Shown here one piece after another: positions 15,535-23,950 of a DNA stretch of 53,153 nt. The position numbers and the translations under genes were made by a program. Source of the DNA: Rhodococcus sp. AW25M09 (lineage in GTDB: Bacteria > Actinomycetota > Actinomycetes > Mycobacteriales > Mycobacteriaceae); contig NZ_CAPS01000063.1 of the NCBI RefSeq assembly GCF_000333955.1, forward strand, positions 1-53,153, in the 5' to 3' direction. The first letter of the stretch is position 1; each line of letters starts with the position of its first letter. The notes under the pieces are model-generated. The model made no database searches. It had not been told where the DNA came from and saw only the letters and a list, made by a program, of their open reading frames with translations.

Positions 15535-15617
15535 ATGCCTTGTAGCTAAGGCATAAGCGCCCAGAATGTGGCATCCGGACGGCTTCAGGGCGTTTAAGCA
15601 TGTGTTCTCGAGCTTAA
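15535..15617. promoter_or_regulatory. hipBA / exonuclease intergenic operators
   Basis: Two inverted repeats between the divergent hipB and exonuclease genes. ATGCCTT (15535-15541) and AAGGCAT (15548-15554) are perfect arms around six bases. TTAAGC (15594-15599) and GCTTAA (15612-15617) are perfect arms around twelve bases. The first is the best candidate for HipB; the second could serve the gene at 15727 or extend the HipB array. Confidence 0.6.
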
Positions 15618-15726
15618 GTCTTAGGCGTGCACGCACCGGCTGTGTCCGGCCGATTCGACTCATGATCAGCAACTCGTACGGCATAGTGGCCACCACTGTC
15701 CGTATGCGTCGATTGGTGAAATCTTT

Positions 15727-17472
15727 ATGGTGAGTGCGCTCGAACCCGGTAGCGACAAGTGGGTCGTGGTCGATGTCGAGACCTCGGGTCTGAAGGCATC
15801 TCGTGATCGTGTGCTGAGCGTGGCCGCGTTGACAATCGACGAGCACGGCCACATCGGGCGTGAACTATCCACTCTGGTGAATCCGGGCTGTGATCCCGGC
15901 CCGGTGCACATCCATAAGCTCACGCCAGAGCGGCTCGAGGGCGCACCGACGTTCGACATGATCGCCCCGCAGTTGATGGAACTGCTCGACGGCCGGACCA
16001 TGGTCGCGCACAACGCGAGCTTCGACCACGGCTTCCTGAAGCTCGAATCGATGCGTGCGGGCATCGACATGCCGACGAAGCAACGGTTGTGCACCGTCGC
16101 ACTGTCGAGGCGACTGCAACTCGATACTCCGAACCACAAGCTCTCGACCCTCGCCGCGCACTGGAAAGTGTTGCAGTCCAATGCACACGACGCCTACGAC
16201 GACGCTCTGGTGCTGGCGCAAGTTTTCACACACAGTGCTCGACTCGCCAGATCGCTCGAACTTCCGCTGCCCGTCGTGACGTGCACCGAGCGTCTGACGC
16301 TGTATCCGGACACCGTTCCCCGCACACACTGCGACTGGGAAAATCCCGGTCCTCTTGCCATTGACGGCCCTCTGCTCCAGGGGATGCGTGTTGTCATCAG
16401 CGGTGCCACTCGAATCCCGCGATTGCGTTTGGCCGCTCAGATCACCGACGCCGGGCTCGACGTGATGAACTCCGTCAGCCGGTTCACCAGCGTCGTGGTG
16501 TGTTCGGATCCCACGACGGACAGCAGAAAAGTCGAACGCGCTCGGGCCCATGGCCTCCGGGTCATATCGGAGTCAGAACTGCTCGCTCTCCTTCGGGATG
16601 TGCGACCGGGAACGCCGAAAGATGTTCGGCCTCAGACCCAGCCGAAGCAACCTATGCCACAGCCCGCTCCAGTCACCAAGCCTTGGCAGTCACGAAGGGT
16701 CTTGGTCATGGGGGGCTCGCACGCGGAGTCTGTACTGATGCGTTCCCGCCTGATCCAGCTCGGAGCCACGCCCGCCGTGAATCTCAGTGCGGGCGTGACC
16801 GACATCCTGATCCTCGACGGCGGCGACGGGGACCCCCGGATGACGAAGGTGAAAGAACGGGACGTCACACTGCTGACGCCCGCATCGATCGACCGTGAAC
16901 TGAACATCGAAGTGCCTGCGCCGCTTCCGGATCGACGACCCCGCATTGCACCACTGGTGCCGCGTGGTGGCGTCGTAGATCTCGATCCTGAAGCCACCGC
17001 GTTGACCGTGAACAGTTCTTGGCGTGCTGATGACACCGATCGGATAGGCGTCGACGTGATCGCGTTTCTGGTCAACGACGACGAACTCGTATCCAGCGAT
17101 GAGGATTTCGTGTTCTACAACGCTCCCGCCACCTCCGACGGGGCCGTGTCGATGTCGATCGACGGCGACAGCGAACAGGGCGTTCGCATCGATCTGGCCT
17201 TGGTTCCCGAGGAGTGCGTTCGCGTCGTCGTTGCGGCAGCCATCGACGGCGACAATACATTCGGAGACCTCGGCGCGGTTGCGCTATCTCTCGACGGGAT
17301 CGATTCGACTATCGTCACAGCGGTGCTCGATGCGGCCACGACGGAACGTTCGATGCTGCTGGCAGAGATCTACCGGCGGGGGAGCGGTTGGCGTTTCCGG
17401 CCCATCGGCCAGGGCTACGACGACGGGTTGGCGGAACTGGCCGTCAGATATGGCGTCGAAGTCGATGGATAG
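15727..17472 (+). CDS. DEDDh 3'-5' exonuclease / BRCT / TerD fusion protein
   Basis: 581 aa with three parts. Residues 10-170 are a DnaQ-like DEDDh exonuclease: VVDVETSGL (Asp16, Glu18), HNASFDHGFL (Asp100), AHDAYDDALV (His154, Asp159). Residues about 215-290 are a BRCT domain as in DNA-ligase-type and RFC1-type proteins (GMRVVISGATRIPRLRLAAQITDAG). A second, weaker BRCT-like stretch covers 322-390 after a Pro/Gln linker. Residues about 412-581 are a TerD domain (VPRGGVVDLDPEATALTV ... DEDFVFYNAP ... GQGYDDGLAELAVRYGVEV). The architecture suggests DNA repair or stress-linked nucleic-acid processing with Ca-binding TerD sensing; this is inference. Start ATG follows an A/T-rich stretch without a strong ribosome-binding site. 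Confidence 0.9.
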   Translation: MVSALEPGSDKWVVVDVETSGLKASRDRVLSVAALTIDEHGHIGRELSTLVNPGCDPGPVHIHKLTPERLEGAPTFDMIAPQLMELLDGRTMVAHNASFDHGFLKLESMRAGIDMPTKQRLCTVALSRRLQLDTPNHKLSTLAAHWKVLQSNAHDAYDDALVLAQVFTHSARLARSLELPLPVVTCTERLTLYPDTVPRTHCDWENPGPLAIDGPLLQGMRVVISGATRIPRLRLAAQITDAGLDVMNSVSRFTSVVVCSDPTTDSRKVERARAHGLRVISESELLALLRDVRPGTPKDVRPQTQPKQPMPQPAPVTKPWQSRRVLVMGGSHAESVLMRSRLIQLGATPAVNLSAGVTDILILDGGDGDPRMTKVKERDVTLLTPASIDRELNIEVPAPLPDRRPRIAPLVPRGGVVDLDPEATALTVNSSWRADDTDRIGVDVIAFLVNDDELVSSDEDFVFYNAPATSDGAVSMSIDGDSEQGVRIDLALVPEECVRVVVAAAIDGDNTFGDLGAVALSLDGIDSTIVTAVLDAATTERSMLLAEIYRRGSGWRFRPIGQGYDDGLAELAVRYGVEVDG

Positions 17473-17575
17473 CTCTGACATCTGGCATTCACCGCCGGTA
17501 ACGCGACTCGATTCCCACGCGACGTCACAGGGGAAGGAACCGACGCAGACCGTGTCACCGACGAGAGGCCATCAG

Positions 17576-17863
17576 ATGAAACGCACCAGCCGCCGGATTG
17601 CAGTGTCGACCGGCCTCATGACGCTTCCGATTGCGGCCGGAGCCATGATGGGAGTCGCGACCGCCAGTGCCGATGAATGGCACTACGGGCCTGTTTATCG
17701 CGCCGAGCAATCCGGCGAAGGCGGACAGTACTTTTGCAACAAGGCGCTGTCACTCGAAAAGGCCTCGCAGTCGTACATCGTGGTGCCCTGCACCAACGTC
17801 GCGGGAACCGACGTCTGGTATCGAATCGTGGTGAACCCCTACAACTGGGGCTGGAAGGGGTAG
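17576..17863 (+). CDS. small secreted protein
   Basis: 95 aa. Signal peptide MKRTSRRIAVSTGLMTLPIA... with positively charged start, hydrophobic core and an ATASA cleavage site near residue 32, leaving a ~63-residue mature peptide. It has two cysteines (YFCNKALSL, VVPCTNVAG) that could form one disulfide, and an aromatic end (WYRIVVNPYNWGWKG). GAGAGG lies five bases before the ATG. The family is not recognised. It lies 103 bp after the exonuclease-TerD gene and before a remnant of the immunity-gene family, so it could belong to the same accessory island. Confidence 0.75.
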   Translation: MKRTSRRIAVSTGLMTLPIAAGAMMGVATASADEWHYGPVYRAEQSGEGGQYFCNKALSLEKASQSYIVVPCTNVAGTDVWYRIVVNPYNWGWKG

Positions 17864-18035
17864 CCCATTCCGTCTGATGGCGACCGACGCGAGAAGGTCG
17901 ATGCAGATCAGTTCCCGGTGCAAGTTGCTGCGATCGTCCACGCGATTTCCCCGGGGCAGTCGCCGACACAGATTTTTTGGATTTCACCGCGTTCTCGGCT
18001 CGTGAGTGACGATTCGGCAGGTGCCACCGGCGCAC

Positions 18036-18077
18036 TCACATGACGCAACCGAGCGCCTCGCACACCTGCTGCCATGA
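18036..18077 (+). pseudogene. distant 3'-end remnant of an immunity-gene paralogue
   Basis: Reads SHDATERLAHLLP and TGA, matching DAATDRLANLLP-TGA at the end of the gene at 13046-13843. Similarity continues after the stop (GGAGGTCTG in both). It lies 4.2 kb from the intact gene, separated by hipBA, the exonuclease fusion and the secreted peptide. Those genes were probably inserted into, or shuffled within, an older immunity array. The rest of 17864-18092 shows nothing. Confidence 0.68.
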
Positions 18078-18092
18078 GGTAAGGAGGTCTGG

Positions 18093-18485
18093 CTAGAGCT
18101 GGCCCTCCAAGAACTGGGCCACCCCGTGACCGAAGGACCAGTCAGCGGGGGTGTTCTCGGACACCGCGATGATCAGGTCGTCGCCCGAGAGCCCGGTCTG
18201 CTCCTTCAACCGCTCGGCGAGCGTCGAGTACAGAGCCTTCTTGTTGTGTTCGTCCCGGCCCTGCTGGGTGATCTGAATCATGACGAGGTCGTCGGTGCGG
18301 GTGAAGCCGAGGCCGGTGTCCTCGGCGATCAGGTTGCCCGGCTTGTGCTCGGTGATGATCTGGTAGCGGTCCCGCGGTGGGGCATCGAAGGTCTCACACA
18401 TGACGTCCTGGACGATGTCTGCGAGCTTCTTCACCTGGTCCGGCGTCCGACGGTTCTCGATGATGTCGATTCGCACGAGTGGCAT
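18093..18485 (-). CDS. tautomerase superfamily protein
   Basis: 130 aa, with the catalytic N-terminal proline exposed after Met (MPLVRIDIIENRRTPDQVKKLADIV). The second half repeats the beta-alpha-beta fold (DLVMIQITQQGRDEHNKKALYSTLAERLKEQTG), giving the double-length MSAD/cis-CaaD-like form rather than the 62-aa 4-OT monomer. Such enzymes act as tautomerases or dehalogenases through Pro1. The substrate is unknown. It stands alone. Confidence 0.85.
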   Translation of the reverse strand: MPLVRIDIIENRRTPDQVKKLADIVQDVMCETFDAPPRDRYQIITEHKPGNLIAEDTGLGFTRTDDLVMIQITQQGRDEHNKKALYSTLAERLKEQTGLSGDDLIIAVSENTPADWSFGHGVAQFLEGQL

Positions 18486-18683
18486 GGTCTTTCCTGTCCT
18501 TCACATTCAGTGGTGGAGCTCGTTCGGTTTCCCACTCGGTTCGTTCGCCCTCAGGAGCGCATCACTCGATTGGTAGTCGGCTGATACCCTCGTGCGAAAT
18601 TCGACAAACCGAATGGTGAACCTAGGTGCCTGAGACGCTGCCCACAACTGGGGCGCAGCCGGACGCGTAGATCACGGCAGCCC

Positions 18684-18833
18684 TCATTCGGCCACTCGCG
18701 CCAAGAGACGACTCACGAACAGCAGGGCCCCCGCGTCTCCCGATCGATCCCATCCGAGCGAGACGTGCAGCATGTCGATCAACGGGGACAGGGCGGTTAC
18801 GAACGCAGTGCCGGCGGCATCCAGCTCGGCCAT
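18684..18833 (-). CDS. possible small protein overlapping the zeta toxin 3' end
   Basis: 49 codons: MAELDAAGTAFVTALSPLIDMLHVSLGWDRSGDAGALLFVSRLLARVAE. The ATG has GGGGAAGG four bases upstream and the peptide looks helical and protein-like, but it overlaps the end of the zeta gene by 37 bp in another frame. I recognise no family. It could be a third member of the toxin-antitoxin operon or chance. Confidence 0.4.
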   Translation of the reverse strand: MAELDAAGTAFVTALSPLIDMLHVSLGWDRSGDAGALLFVSRLLARVAE

Positions 18834-19378
18834 TCGGCCTTCCCCAGAAGTAACCCGCGATCGAACCGGGCGACAGTGCGGAATGGGCGTCGCGCCGATG
18901 AATTGTCGTACACCTGAACACGATCGACCGTCTCGAGGGCAGCGCGAAGGAGAGGCCACAGCCTGTCGTACCGTTCGCGAATTTTCGCCTCAGGAACCGA
19001 ATGTCCACCCTGATCGACTCGGTTGTGCACTCGGGCCACTGCCGTTTCGAGCGGAACAGCGATGATGTGCAGCGTCACCAAATAGCCTGCACCGACCGCG
19101 GACTGGACCAGTTCGAGCTTGGACTCGTGCGAGAAGACAGTCTCGGTGACGAATGATGTTCTTGCCGATAGATATTCGACGCGCATCTCGGCAGCAGCCC
19201 GGGACGCGTCGTAAGCATGAGCCGACTCTTCCCCGGGCCATCGAGCATTCGCGATCTCATCGGCATTGACGAACGGAAGATGCATGACAGGCGAGAGAAC
19301 GCGTGCGTTGAATGTGCTCTTGCCTGCACCGTTGGGTCCGGCGAGCAGGTGTAGAACCGGATCCGAGTTCGTCGTCAT
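18797..19378 (-). CDS. zeta-toxin-like kinase
   Basis: 193 aa. The Walker A loop AGPNGAGKST lies at residues ~14-22. It is followed by the zeta-specific FVNADEIA and TETVFSH (substrate Ser/His region), and later by a lid helix with Arg (ETAVARVHNRVDQGGHSVPEAKIRERY). Zeta toxins phosphorylate UDP-N-acetylglucosamine or act as small ATPases, poisoning wall synthesis. The ATG at 19376-19378 is preferred over the GTG one codon earlier. The gene lies 27 bp behind a ParD-like antitoxin rather than the usual epsilon antitoxin, and is probably co-transcribed with it. Confidence 0.88.
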   Translation of the reverse strand: MTTNSDPVLHLLAGPNGAGKSTFNARVLSPVMHLPFVNADEIANARWPGEESAHAYDASRAAAEMRVEYLSARTSFVTETVFSHESKLELVQSAVGAGYLVTLHIIAVPLETAVARVHNRVDQGGHSVPEAKIRERYDRLWPLLRAALETVDRVQVYDNSSARRPFRTVARFDRGLLLGKAEWPSWMPPALRS

Positions 19379-19405
19379 CACGATGGGCTGTCTCGAGAGC
19401 GAGAT

Positions 19406-19759
19406 CTACCGAGGCTCGCTCCACCGGACGTTGCCGTCCTCGTCCGATTCGACGTACGCGCGACCCTCCGCGGTGAATTCACGCTCGAAGTCGAGCGCCG
19501 CCGCCGCCGATTCGATCTGTTCGGTCCACTCCGCGCGAACGACGGCCTGCTTGTGTGGCGTGAGGTCGTCGTAGCGCGCTCGGCCCGCAAGAACATCGGC
19601 AATGTCGCGGGCCGAGACGCGATGCGAAAGCTCCATCTCCCGGCCGATCAACGCCCAATGTGCGATCTGTTGCGACGCACTTCGGCTCGACGATGATCCG
19701 GCCACTTTCGCAGCATCGTAGAGGTCATCGTCGATACGGAGAGATGAGGTGGTGCCCAT
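19406..19759 (-). CDS. ParD-like antitoxin of the zeta toxin
   Basis: 117 aa. N-terminal ribbon-helix-helix (MGTTSSLRIDDDLYDAAKVAGSSSSRSASQQIAHW) of the ParD-like antitoxin type, then a linker (SARDIADVLAGRARYDDL) and an acidic C-terminus (EFTAEGRAYVESDEDGNVRW) likely to bind the toxin. AGGACACC precedes the ATG. It probably autoregulates the pair through a promoter in 19760-19843. Confidence 0.85.
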   Translation of the reverse strand: MGTTSSLRIDDDLYDAAKVAGSSSSRSASQQIAHWALIGREMELSHRVSARDIADVLAGRARYDDLTPHKQAVVRAEWTEQIESAAAALDFEREFTAEGRAYVESDEDGNVRWSEPR

Positions 19760-19843
19760 GATGGTGTCCTATCGCCGCAGCAGTACCGCCAGTGTAGCAA
19801 TCTGCCACACAACTCGGTTGGGCGTCGCTGCTGAAGGCGCCAG

Positions 19844-21469
19844 TCAGACCAGCTCGATGACGTCCAATGCCCCGTCGGCGTGTGAGCTGCGCAGTCGCTT
19901 CTTGTCGTATTTGCCGACGCTGGTTTTCGGGACCTCGTCGATGAAGGTCCAGCGTTCGGGCAACTGCCAGTGCGCGACACGGCTGTCGAGGAATTCCTTC
20001 AGTTCCTCGGCCGTCACCGACGCACCCTCGCGCACGACGACGGCCACCAGGGGGCGCTCGTCCCACTTCGGATCGGGCACACCGATCACCGCGGCCTCGC
20101 GGACGGCCGGGTGTCCCATCACCTGATTCTCGAGTTCGACCGACGAAATCCATTCGCCACCGGATTTGATGATGTCCTTGGAGCGATCGGTCAGTCTGAG
20201 ATAGCCGCTTTCGGAGATGGTGCCCACGTCACCGGTGCGCAGCCAGCCGTCGTCGAACTTGTCGTCTGCGTCCGCACGGTAGTAGCTGGCGGTGATCCAC
20301 GGTCCACGTACTTCGAGTTCGCCGACGGCCTTTCCGTCCCACGGCAACACTGTCCCCGCGTCGTCGACCAGACGGGCCCGCACGCCCGCGACGAATCTTC
20401 CTTGTGTGCAACGCAAGTCGAACTCTTCCTCGGGGGAGAGGCCGGCATCGGGCCTGCCTGAGGTGCCCAAGGGGGAGGTCTCGGTCATGCCCCAGGCCTG
20501 AGAGATGTGCACGCCGTACTTCTCGTGGAATGCCCGCATCAGGCTCGGCGGGCACGCAGCACCACCTACCACCACATCGCGCAGACTCGACAGATCCGCT
20601 GGATGATCTTCGAGATGCGCGAGCAGGGCCTGCCAGATCGTCGGGACGGCGGCAGCGGCCGTCGGGCGCAACGTCGACATCATCTCCGCCAACGGAGCCG
20701 GCTGCAGAAACCTGTCGGGCATGATCAGCGACGCGCCGACCATCAGCGCCGAATAAGGCAGTCCCCAGGACATCGCGTGGAACATCGGCACGATGGCCAA
20801 GATCTTGTCGGACTGCGCAAGTGCCATCGCATCGGTCATGCACCCCTGCATCGAATGCAGATAGATCGAGCGATGCGAGTACACGACTCCCTTGGGATCA
20901 CCGGTGGTGCCGGAGGTGTAACACATTGCGGCAGCAGATCGTTCGTCGAGCTCCGGCCAGTCGAACTCCTCCGGCTGGCCGGCCAGCAGGTCCTCGTAGC
21001 CCAGCACCTCGATGCCGTCGGGTGCAGTGACCTGCGCCGGGTCGACCCCAACCACGACGAGGTGCCGCACGGTCTCGAACGTCGGCAGCAACGGTGTCAG
21101 GAGCGGGAGCAGGCTCGCGTCGGCGATGATCACCTGGTCCTCGGCATGATTGACGATGTAGGTGAGCTGCTCGGGAAACAGTCGAATGTTCAGCGTGTGC
21201 AGCACTGCGCCCATCGCAGGAATCGCCATGTAGGCCTCCATGTGCGGGGCGTTGTTCCACATGAACGTGCCGACGCGCTGATCGTCGTCGATGCCGATCG
21301 ATCGCAGACCGTGCGCCAGTTGCGCTGCTCGCCTGCCCAACTGCCCGAACGTGACCGTGGTGGGGCCACTGTCGGTCCAGGTGGTGATCTCGGCCGAGGA
21401 GTGTATGGACGTCCCGAATCGAACCAGCTGGCCGATGGATAGTGGGGTGTCCTGCATGGTGCTCTTCAT
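19844..21469 (-). CDS. AMP-forming fatty acyl-CoA ligase
   Basis: 541 aa, of normal length. ATP-binding P-loop CYTSGTTGDPKGVVYSHRS; A5-like WGMTETSPLG; hinge and adenylation blocks DGWLRTGDVG and LTDRSKDIIKSGGEWISS; C-terminal catalytic Lys in PKTSVGKYDKKRL. It is most like medium/long-chain ligases of the FadD branch that accept alkyl or aryl acids. The start at 21469 has AGGAG nine bases upstream; an ATG at 21457 is an alternative. Divergent from the PPOX gene. Confidence 0.93.
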   Translation of the reverse strand: MKSTMQDTPLSIGQLVRFGTSIHSSAEITTWTDSGPTTVTFGQLGRRAAQLAHGLRSIGIDDDQRVGTFMWNNAPHMEAYMAIPAMGAVLHTLNIRLFPEQLTYIVNHAEDQVIIADASLLPLLTPLLPTFETVRHLVVVGVDPAQVTAPDGIEVLGYEDLLAGQPEEFDWPELDERSAAAMCYTSGTTGDPKGVVYSHRSIYLHSMQGCMTDAMALAQSDKILAIVPMFHAMSWGLPYSALMVGASLIMPDRFLQPAPLAEMMSTLRPTAAAAVPTIWQALLAHLEDHPADLSSLRDVVVGGAACPPSLMRAFHEKYGVHISQAWGMTETSPLGTSGRPDAGLSPEEEFDLRCTQGRFVAGVRARLVDDAGTVLPWDGKAVGELEVRGPWITASYYRADADDKFDDGWLRTGDVGTISESGYLRLTDRSKDIIKSGGEWISSVELENQVMGHPAVREAAVIGVPDPKWDERPLVAVVVREGASVTAEELKEFLDSRVAHWQLPERWTFIDEVPKTSVGKYDKKRLRSSHADGALDVIELV

Positions 21470-21570
21470 CGATCTCGCTCCTGAGGTCTCCGCCGCGCAC
21501 GTCGCTGTGCCGCGCGTCACATCATGCACACTACGGACTTCGGGGGAGGCCGGTGCGTAACTTGGTGACC

Positions 21571-21969
21571 ATGGCTAACTCGTCGAGCTCCGCCCAGGCA
21601 ATGGGCGACGAAGCATTCGTCTCGCTCACCACGTTCCGTCGAACCGGCGCACCCGTGTCGACACCGGTCTGGATCGCCCGCGACGGTGACGAGTTGGTCG
21701 TCATCACCCCAGCGGACAGCGGGAAGGTCAAACGGATCAGGAACTCGGATCGCGTCGAACTGCGCCCGTGCAGTCGGCGAGGAGCAGTTCCCGACGGTGC
21801 AGTGACGGTGAGCGGAAGGGCACGGATCGTCACCGGTGACTCCGTCGAGCGACCGACCGCTGTGCTGAAGAAGAAGTACGGCATCGAGTATCGGATCGTC
21901 ATGCTGGTCGAGTTGATCGTTGCTCGACGCCGCAAGCCGCGTGTCATCCTGGCGATCGCTACCGACTGA
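21571..21969 (+). CDS. PPOX-class, probably F420-dependent, oxidoreductase
   Basis: 132 aa, split beta-barrel flavin/F420-binding fold. Typical blocks: FVSLTTFRRTGAPVSTPVWIARDGDELVVIT, GKVKRIRNSDRVELRPCSRRG and VTVSGRARIVTG. It resembles Rv2061/Rv2074-type proteins of actinomycetes, which use F420 or bind biliverdin-like ligands. In-frame GTGs at 21553 and 21565 are alternatives; the GGGGGAGG at 21542 is close to the first. It ends 4 bp from the convergent hydrolase gene. Confidence 0.85.
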   Translation: MANSSSSAQAMGDEAFVSLTTFRRTGAPVSTPVWIARDGDELVVITPADSGKVKRIRNSDRVELRPCSRRGAVPDGAVTVSGRARIVTGDSVERPTAVLKKKYGIEYRIVMLVELIVARRRKPRVILAIATD

Positions 21970-21972
21970 CAG

Positions 21973-23034
21973 TCAGACAGCGGCCAACGCAGTGTCCACG
22001 GCCGCAACGATGTCGGCCCAGATCTGCGACGTGGGATCGACGACGGCGAAATGCCCGCCCGGTCCCTCGACCGAGGTCACCGAATCGGAACCGGCCGACG
22101 CGGCGGCGTAGTACGCCCGGCTGATCTCGAGCAGATTCGGATCATCGGCGAGCGCACTCACCACCACAGTCGGCACCCCCATTGGAAGCCTCGAGATCGG
22201 CGACGACGCCTCGTAGGTGTCCTGTGCATCGGCAAATCGTGCACCGATCGCATTCGACACCGCACCTTCACCGAGCCAGCGCTGATCGCCGACCCGCAGA
22301 TCGAGTACACCGGCCAGGCTGACCGCCAGCGCAGGTGTCACCGACTTCCCGGCGGAATCTGCTGCGAGTCGCAGCGCGAGCTGGCCGCCCGCGGAATGGC
22401 CCATCAGGACGATTCGCGACAGGTCCAGGTTGCCGGGTGCAGTCTCCAACGCAGCGAGGGCTGCCGCGACATCGCCGGTCATCGCGTCCCAGCCGTGCTC
22501 GTCGGGTCGACGATATTCGACGTTCCACGTGGCGTACCCGCGCTGGGTCAGATCGACTGCCATCGCGTCCATCAGGTCGAATTCCCACCGTGACCGCCAG
22601 TACCCGCCGTGGATGAGCATCGCGACGGGAAAGGGGCCGTCGCCCTCGGGCAACCGCTGTTCGACGCGTTGCTCGGGGTGATCCCCGTAGGTCAGGATCG
22701 TTCCTGGGTGGACGCGGTGGAAATACACACTGTCGATCGCGAACCGCAGACCGTCGAGCCCGCGGCCGCGGATGTGAGTGCGAATGCCCTCGGATCGATC
22801 CGGCGGGCACTGCCCGAGATCGACTCGAACCACACTGCTGTACGACGACGCATCGACGGGGATCCTGTCACCGGGAACGACAATCACCTCGTCGGAACCG
22901 GTTGCAGCGTCGACGATTCCGCCGGTCATGCCGCGCGCAGTCAAGGCTCTCCCGGCCAGTTCCTGTGCGGTCGTCAGATCGGCGAATACGCCAGGCGCGG
23001 CCACGATGTCGATGTGCTTCGAGGCTTGGGTCAT
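21973..23034 (-). CDS. alpha/beta hydrolase, arylformamidase-like
   Basis: About 353 aa. The hydrolase domain starts near residue 130 with HGGYWRSRWEFD, the HGG-aromatic-W oxyanion motif of kynurenine formamidases and some carboxylesterases. It goes on to GHSAGG (nucleophile Ser), with the catalytic His late in GPGGHFAVVD. The first ~105 residues (AQELAGRALTARGMTGG ... RVDLGQCPPDRSEGI) resemble nothing I know and are longer than usual for this family. An upstream in-frame GTG at 23043 is a possible start. Substrate unknown. Confidence 0.85.
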   Translation of the reverse strand: MTQASKHIDIVAAPGVFADLTTAQELAGRALTARGMTGGIVDAATGSDEVIVVPGDRIPVDASSYSSVVRVDLGQCPPDRSEGIRTHIRGRGLDGLRFAIDSVYFHRVHPGTILTYGDHPEQRVEQRLPEGDGPFPVAMLIHGGYWRSRWEFDLMDAMAVDLTQRGYATWNVEYRRPDEHGWDAMTGDVAAALAALETAPGNLDLSRIVLMGHSAGGQLALRLAADSAGKSVTPALAVSLAGVLDLRVGDQRWLGEGAVSNAIGARFADAQDTYEASSPISRLPMGVPTVVVSALADDPNLLEISRAYYAAASAGSDSVTSVEGPGGHFAVVDPTSQIWADIVAAVDTALAAV

Positions 23035-23079
23035 GGAAGCCACGCTACTCAGCCCTCGCTACCGCTGACGGGCGTTGTT

Positions 23080-23871
23080 TCAGACCTTGTAGTAGACCAC
23101 CTGGTGGCTTGTTGCCAGTAGCGTTCCGCTCTCGGTCCACAGCTCGGCCGTCTGATCGAAGTAGCCCCGATGGAAGCGGCGCGCCCGCGCCGTACCGAGG
23201 ACGTACCCGTCGGCGTGGCGTTCGAGATCCTCGGGTGTTGCGAAGAAGTGGGTGGTGAGCGAGATGGTGCCGGCCGGCACGTAGCCACCGAGACGCTGGA
23301 AGATTCTGGGGTAGAACACATCACTGAGTGACGTCAACGCCGGGAAGTCCAACGGGCGAGGAGGAGTATCACGAATCCAGAGGGTCTCGGTCGAATCCGT
23401 CGACTCCTGGCCGCTGAGTGCGCCTGTGACGAAGCGCATTTCGTAGTTCTGCGCCCAGGCGATAGCGTCGGGAAATCTGCCACGAGGCGTATCTGCCGGA
23501 GCCGGCACGTCCGGAGCCGCCGCTTCGATATCGTCCCAGGTTTCGCGCCTGAACCCGAACACCGCCGTTGCTGTAGTTGCGACGGCACCGTCTTGCACCA
23601 GTTCGAGATACCAGTGCTGATTGCTTCGGTTGGTCCGCACAGCGCGCGCCGAGATCTCGAACTCACCCTCGGCGACCGGACCGGCGAAGTTGACCGTCAA
23701 CGAGACCGGCGATCCCAGACAGTCCGGGTGCAGTTCGATGGCCCGGATGAACGTCGCGGCGGTCAGTCCGCCGAACGGGCCGACCATGTTGTTGTACGGA
23801 GCGGACGTCCTACCGCGATACGTGCCGTCGCCGACGGGCTCGAGGGCGACGGCGTCGTCGAACGGATGCAT
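23080..23871 (-). CDS. TesB-like acyl-CoA thioesterase (double hotdog)
   Basis: 263 aa beginning MHPFDDAVALEPVGDGTYRG, with AGGAG six bases upstream. The first hotdog half contains NNMVGPFGGLTAATFIRAIELHPDC, and the second contains TTHFFATPEDLERHADGYVLGTARARRFHRGYFDQTAELW. This matches the thioesterase family 4HBT-like/TesB group common near acyl-CoA ligases. It probably hydrolyses acyl-CoA; chain preference unknown. It is separated by 45 bp from the hydrolase gene downstream and may share its transcript. Confidence 0.88.
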   Translation of the reverse strand: MHPFDDAVALEPVGDGTYRGRTSAPYNNMVGPFGGLTAATFIRAIELHPDCLGSPVSLTVNFAGPVAEGEFEISARAVRTNRSNQHWYLELVQDGAVATTATAVFGFRRETWDDIEAAAPDVPAPADTPRGRFPDAIAWAQNYEMRFVTGALSGQESTDSTETLWIRDTPPRPLDFPALTSLSDVFYPRIFQRLGGYVPAGTISLTTHFFATPEDLERHADGYVLGTARARRFHRGYFDQTAELWTESGTLLATSHQVVYYKV

Positions 23872-23950
23872 GGTTCTCCTGCTGCCTCGATCGAAGTGGT
23901 TTCACCGATCGTAGTGCCGCTGACAATCTCGCCTGGCGGTGGCAGCGATG

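Noticed and set aside
13984..15852. Longer HipA starting near 15852
   Set aside because: The extra region covers hipB on the same strand in another frame; the ATG overlapping the hipB stop is the natural start.
17536..17562. GGAACCGAC before the small secreted protein, as a fifth promoter
   Set aside because: At 16 nt spacing the -10 would be CCGA; CGAC appears only at 17 nt, and transcription would start too close to the ATG, removing the ribosome-binding site.
19406..19759. Reading the antitoxin as an epsilon-type protein
   Set aside because: It has a clear ribbon-helix-helix N-terminus and no epsilon-like three-helix body.
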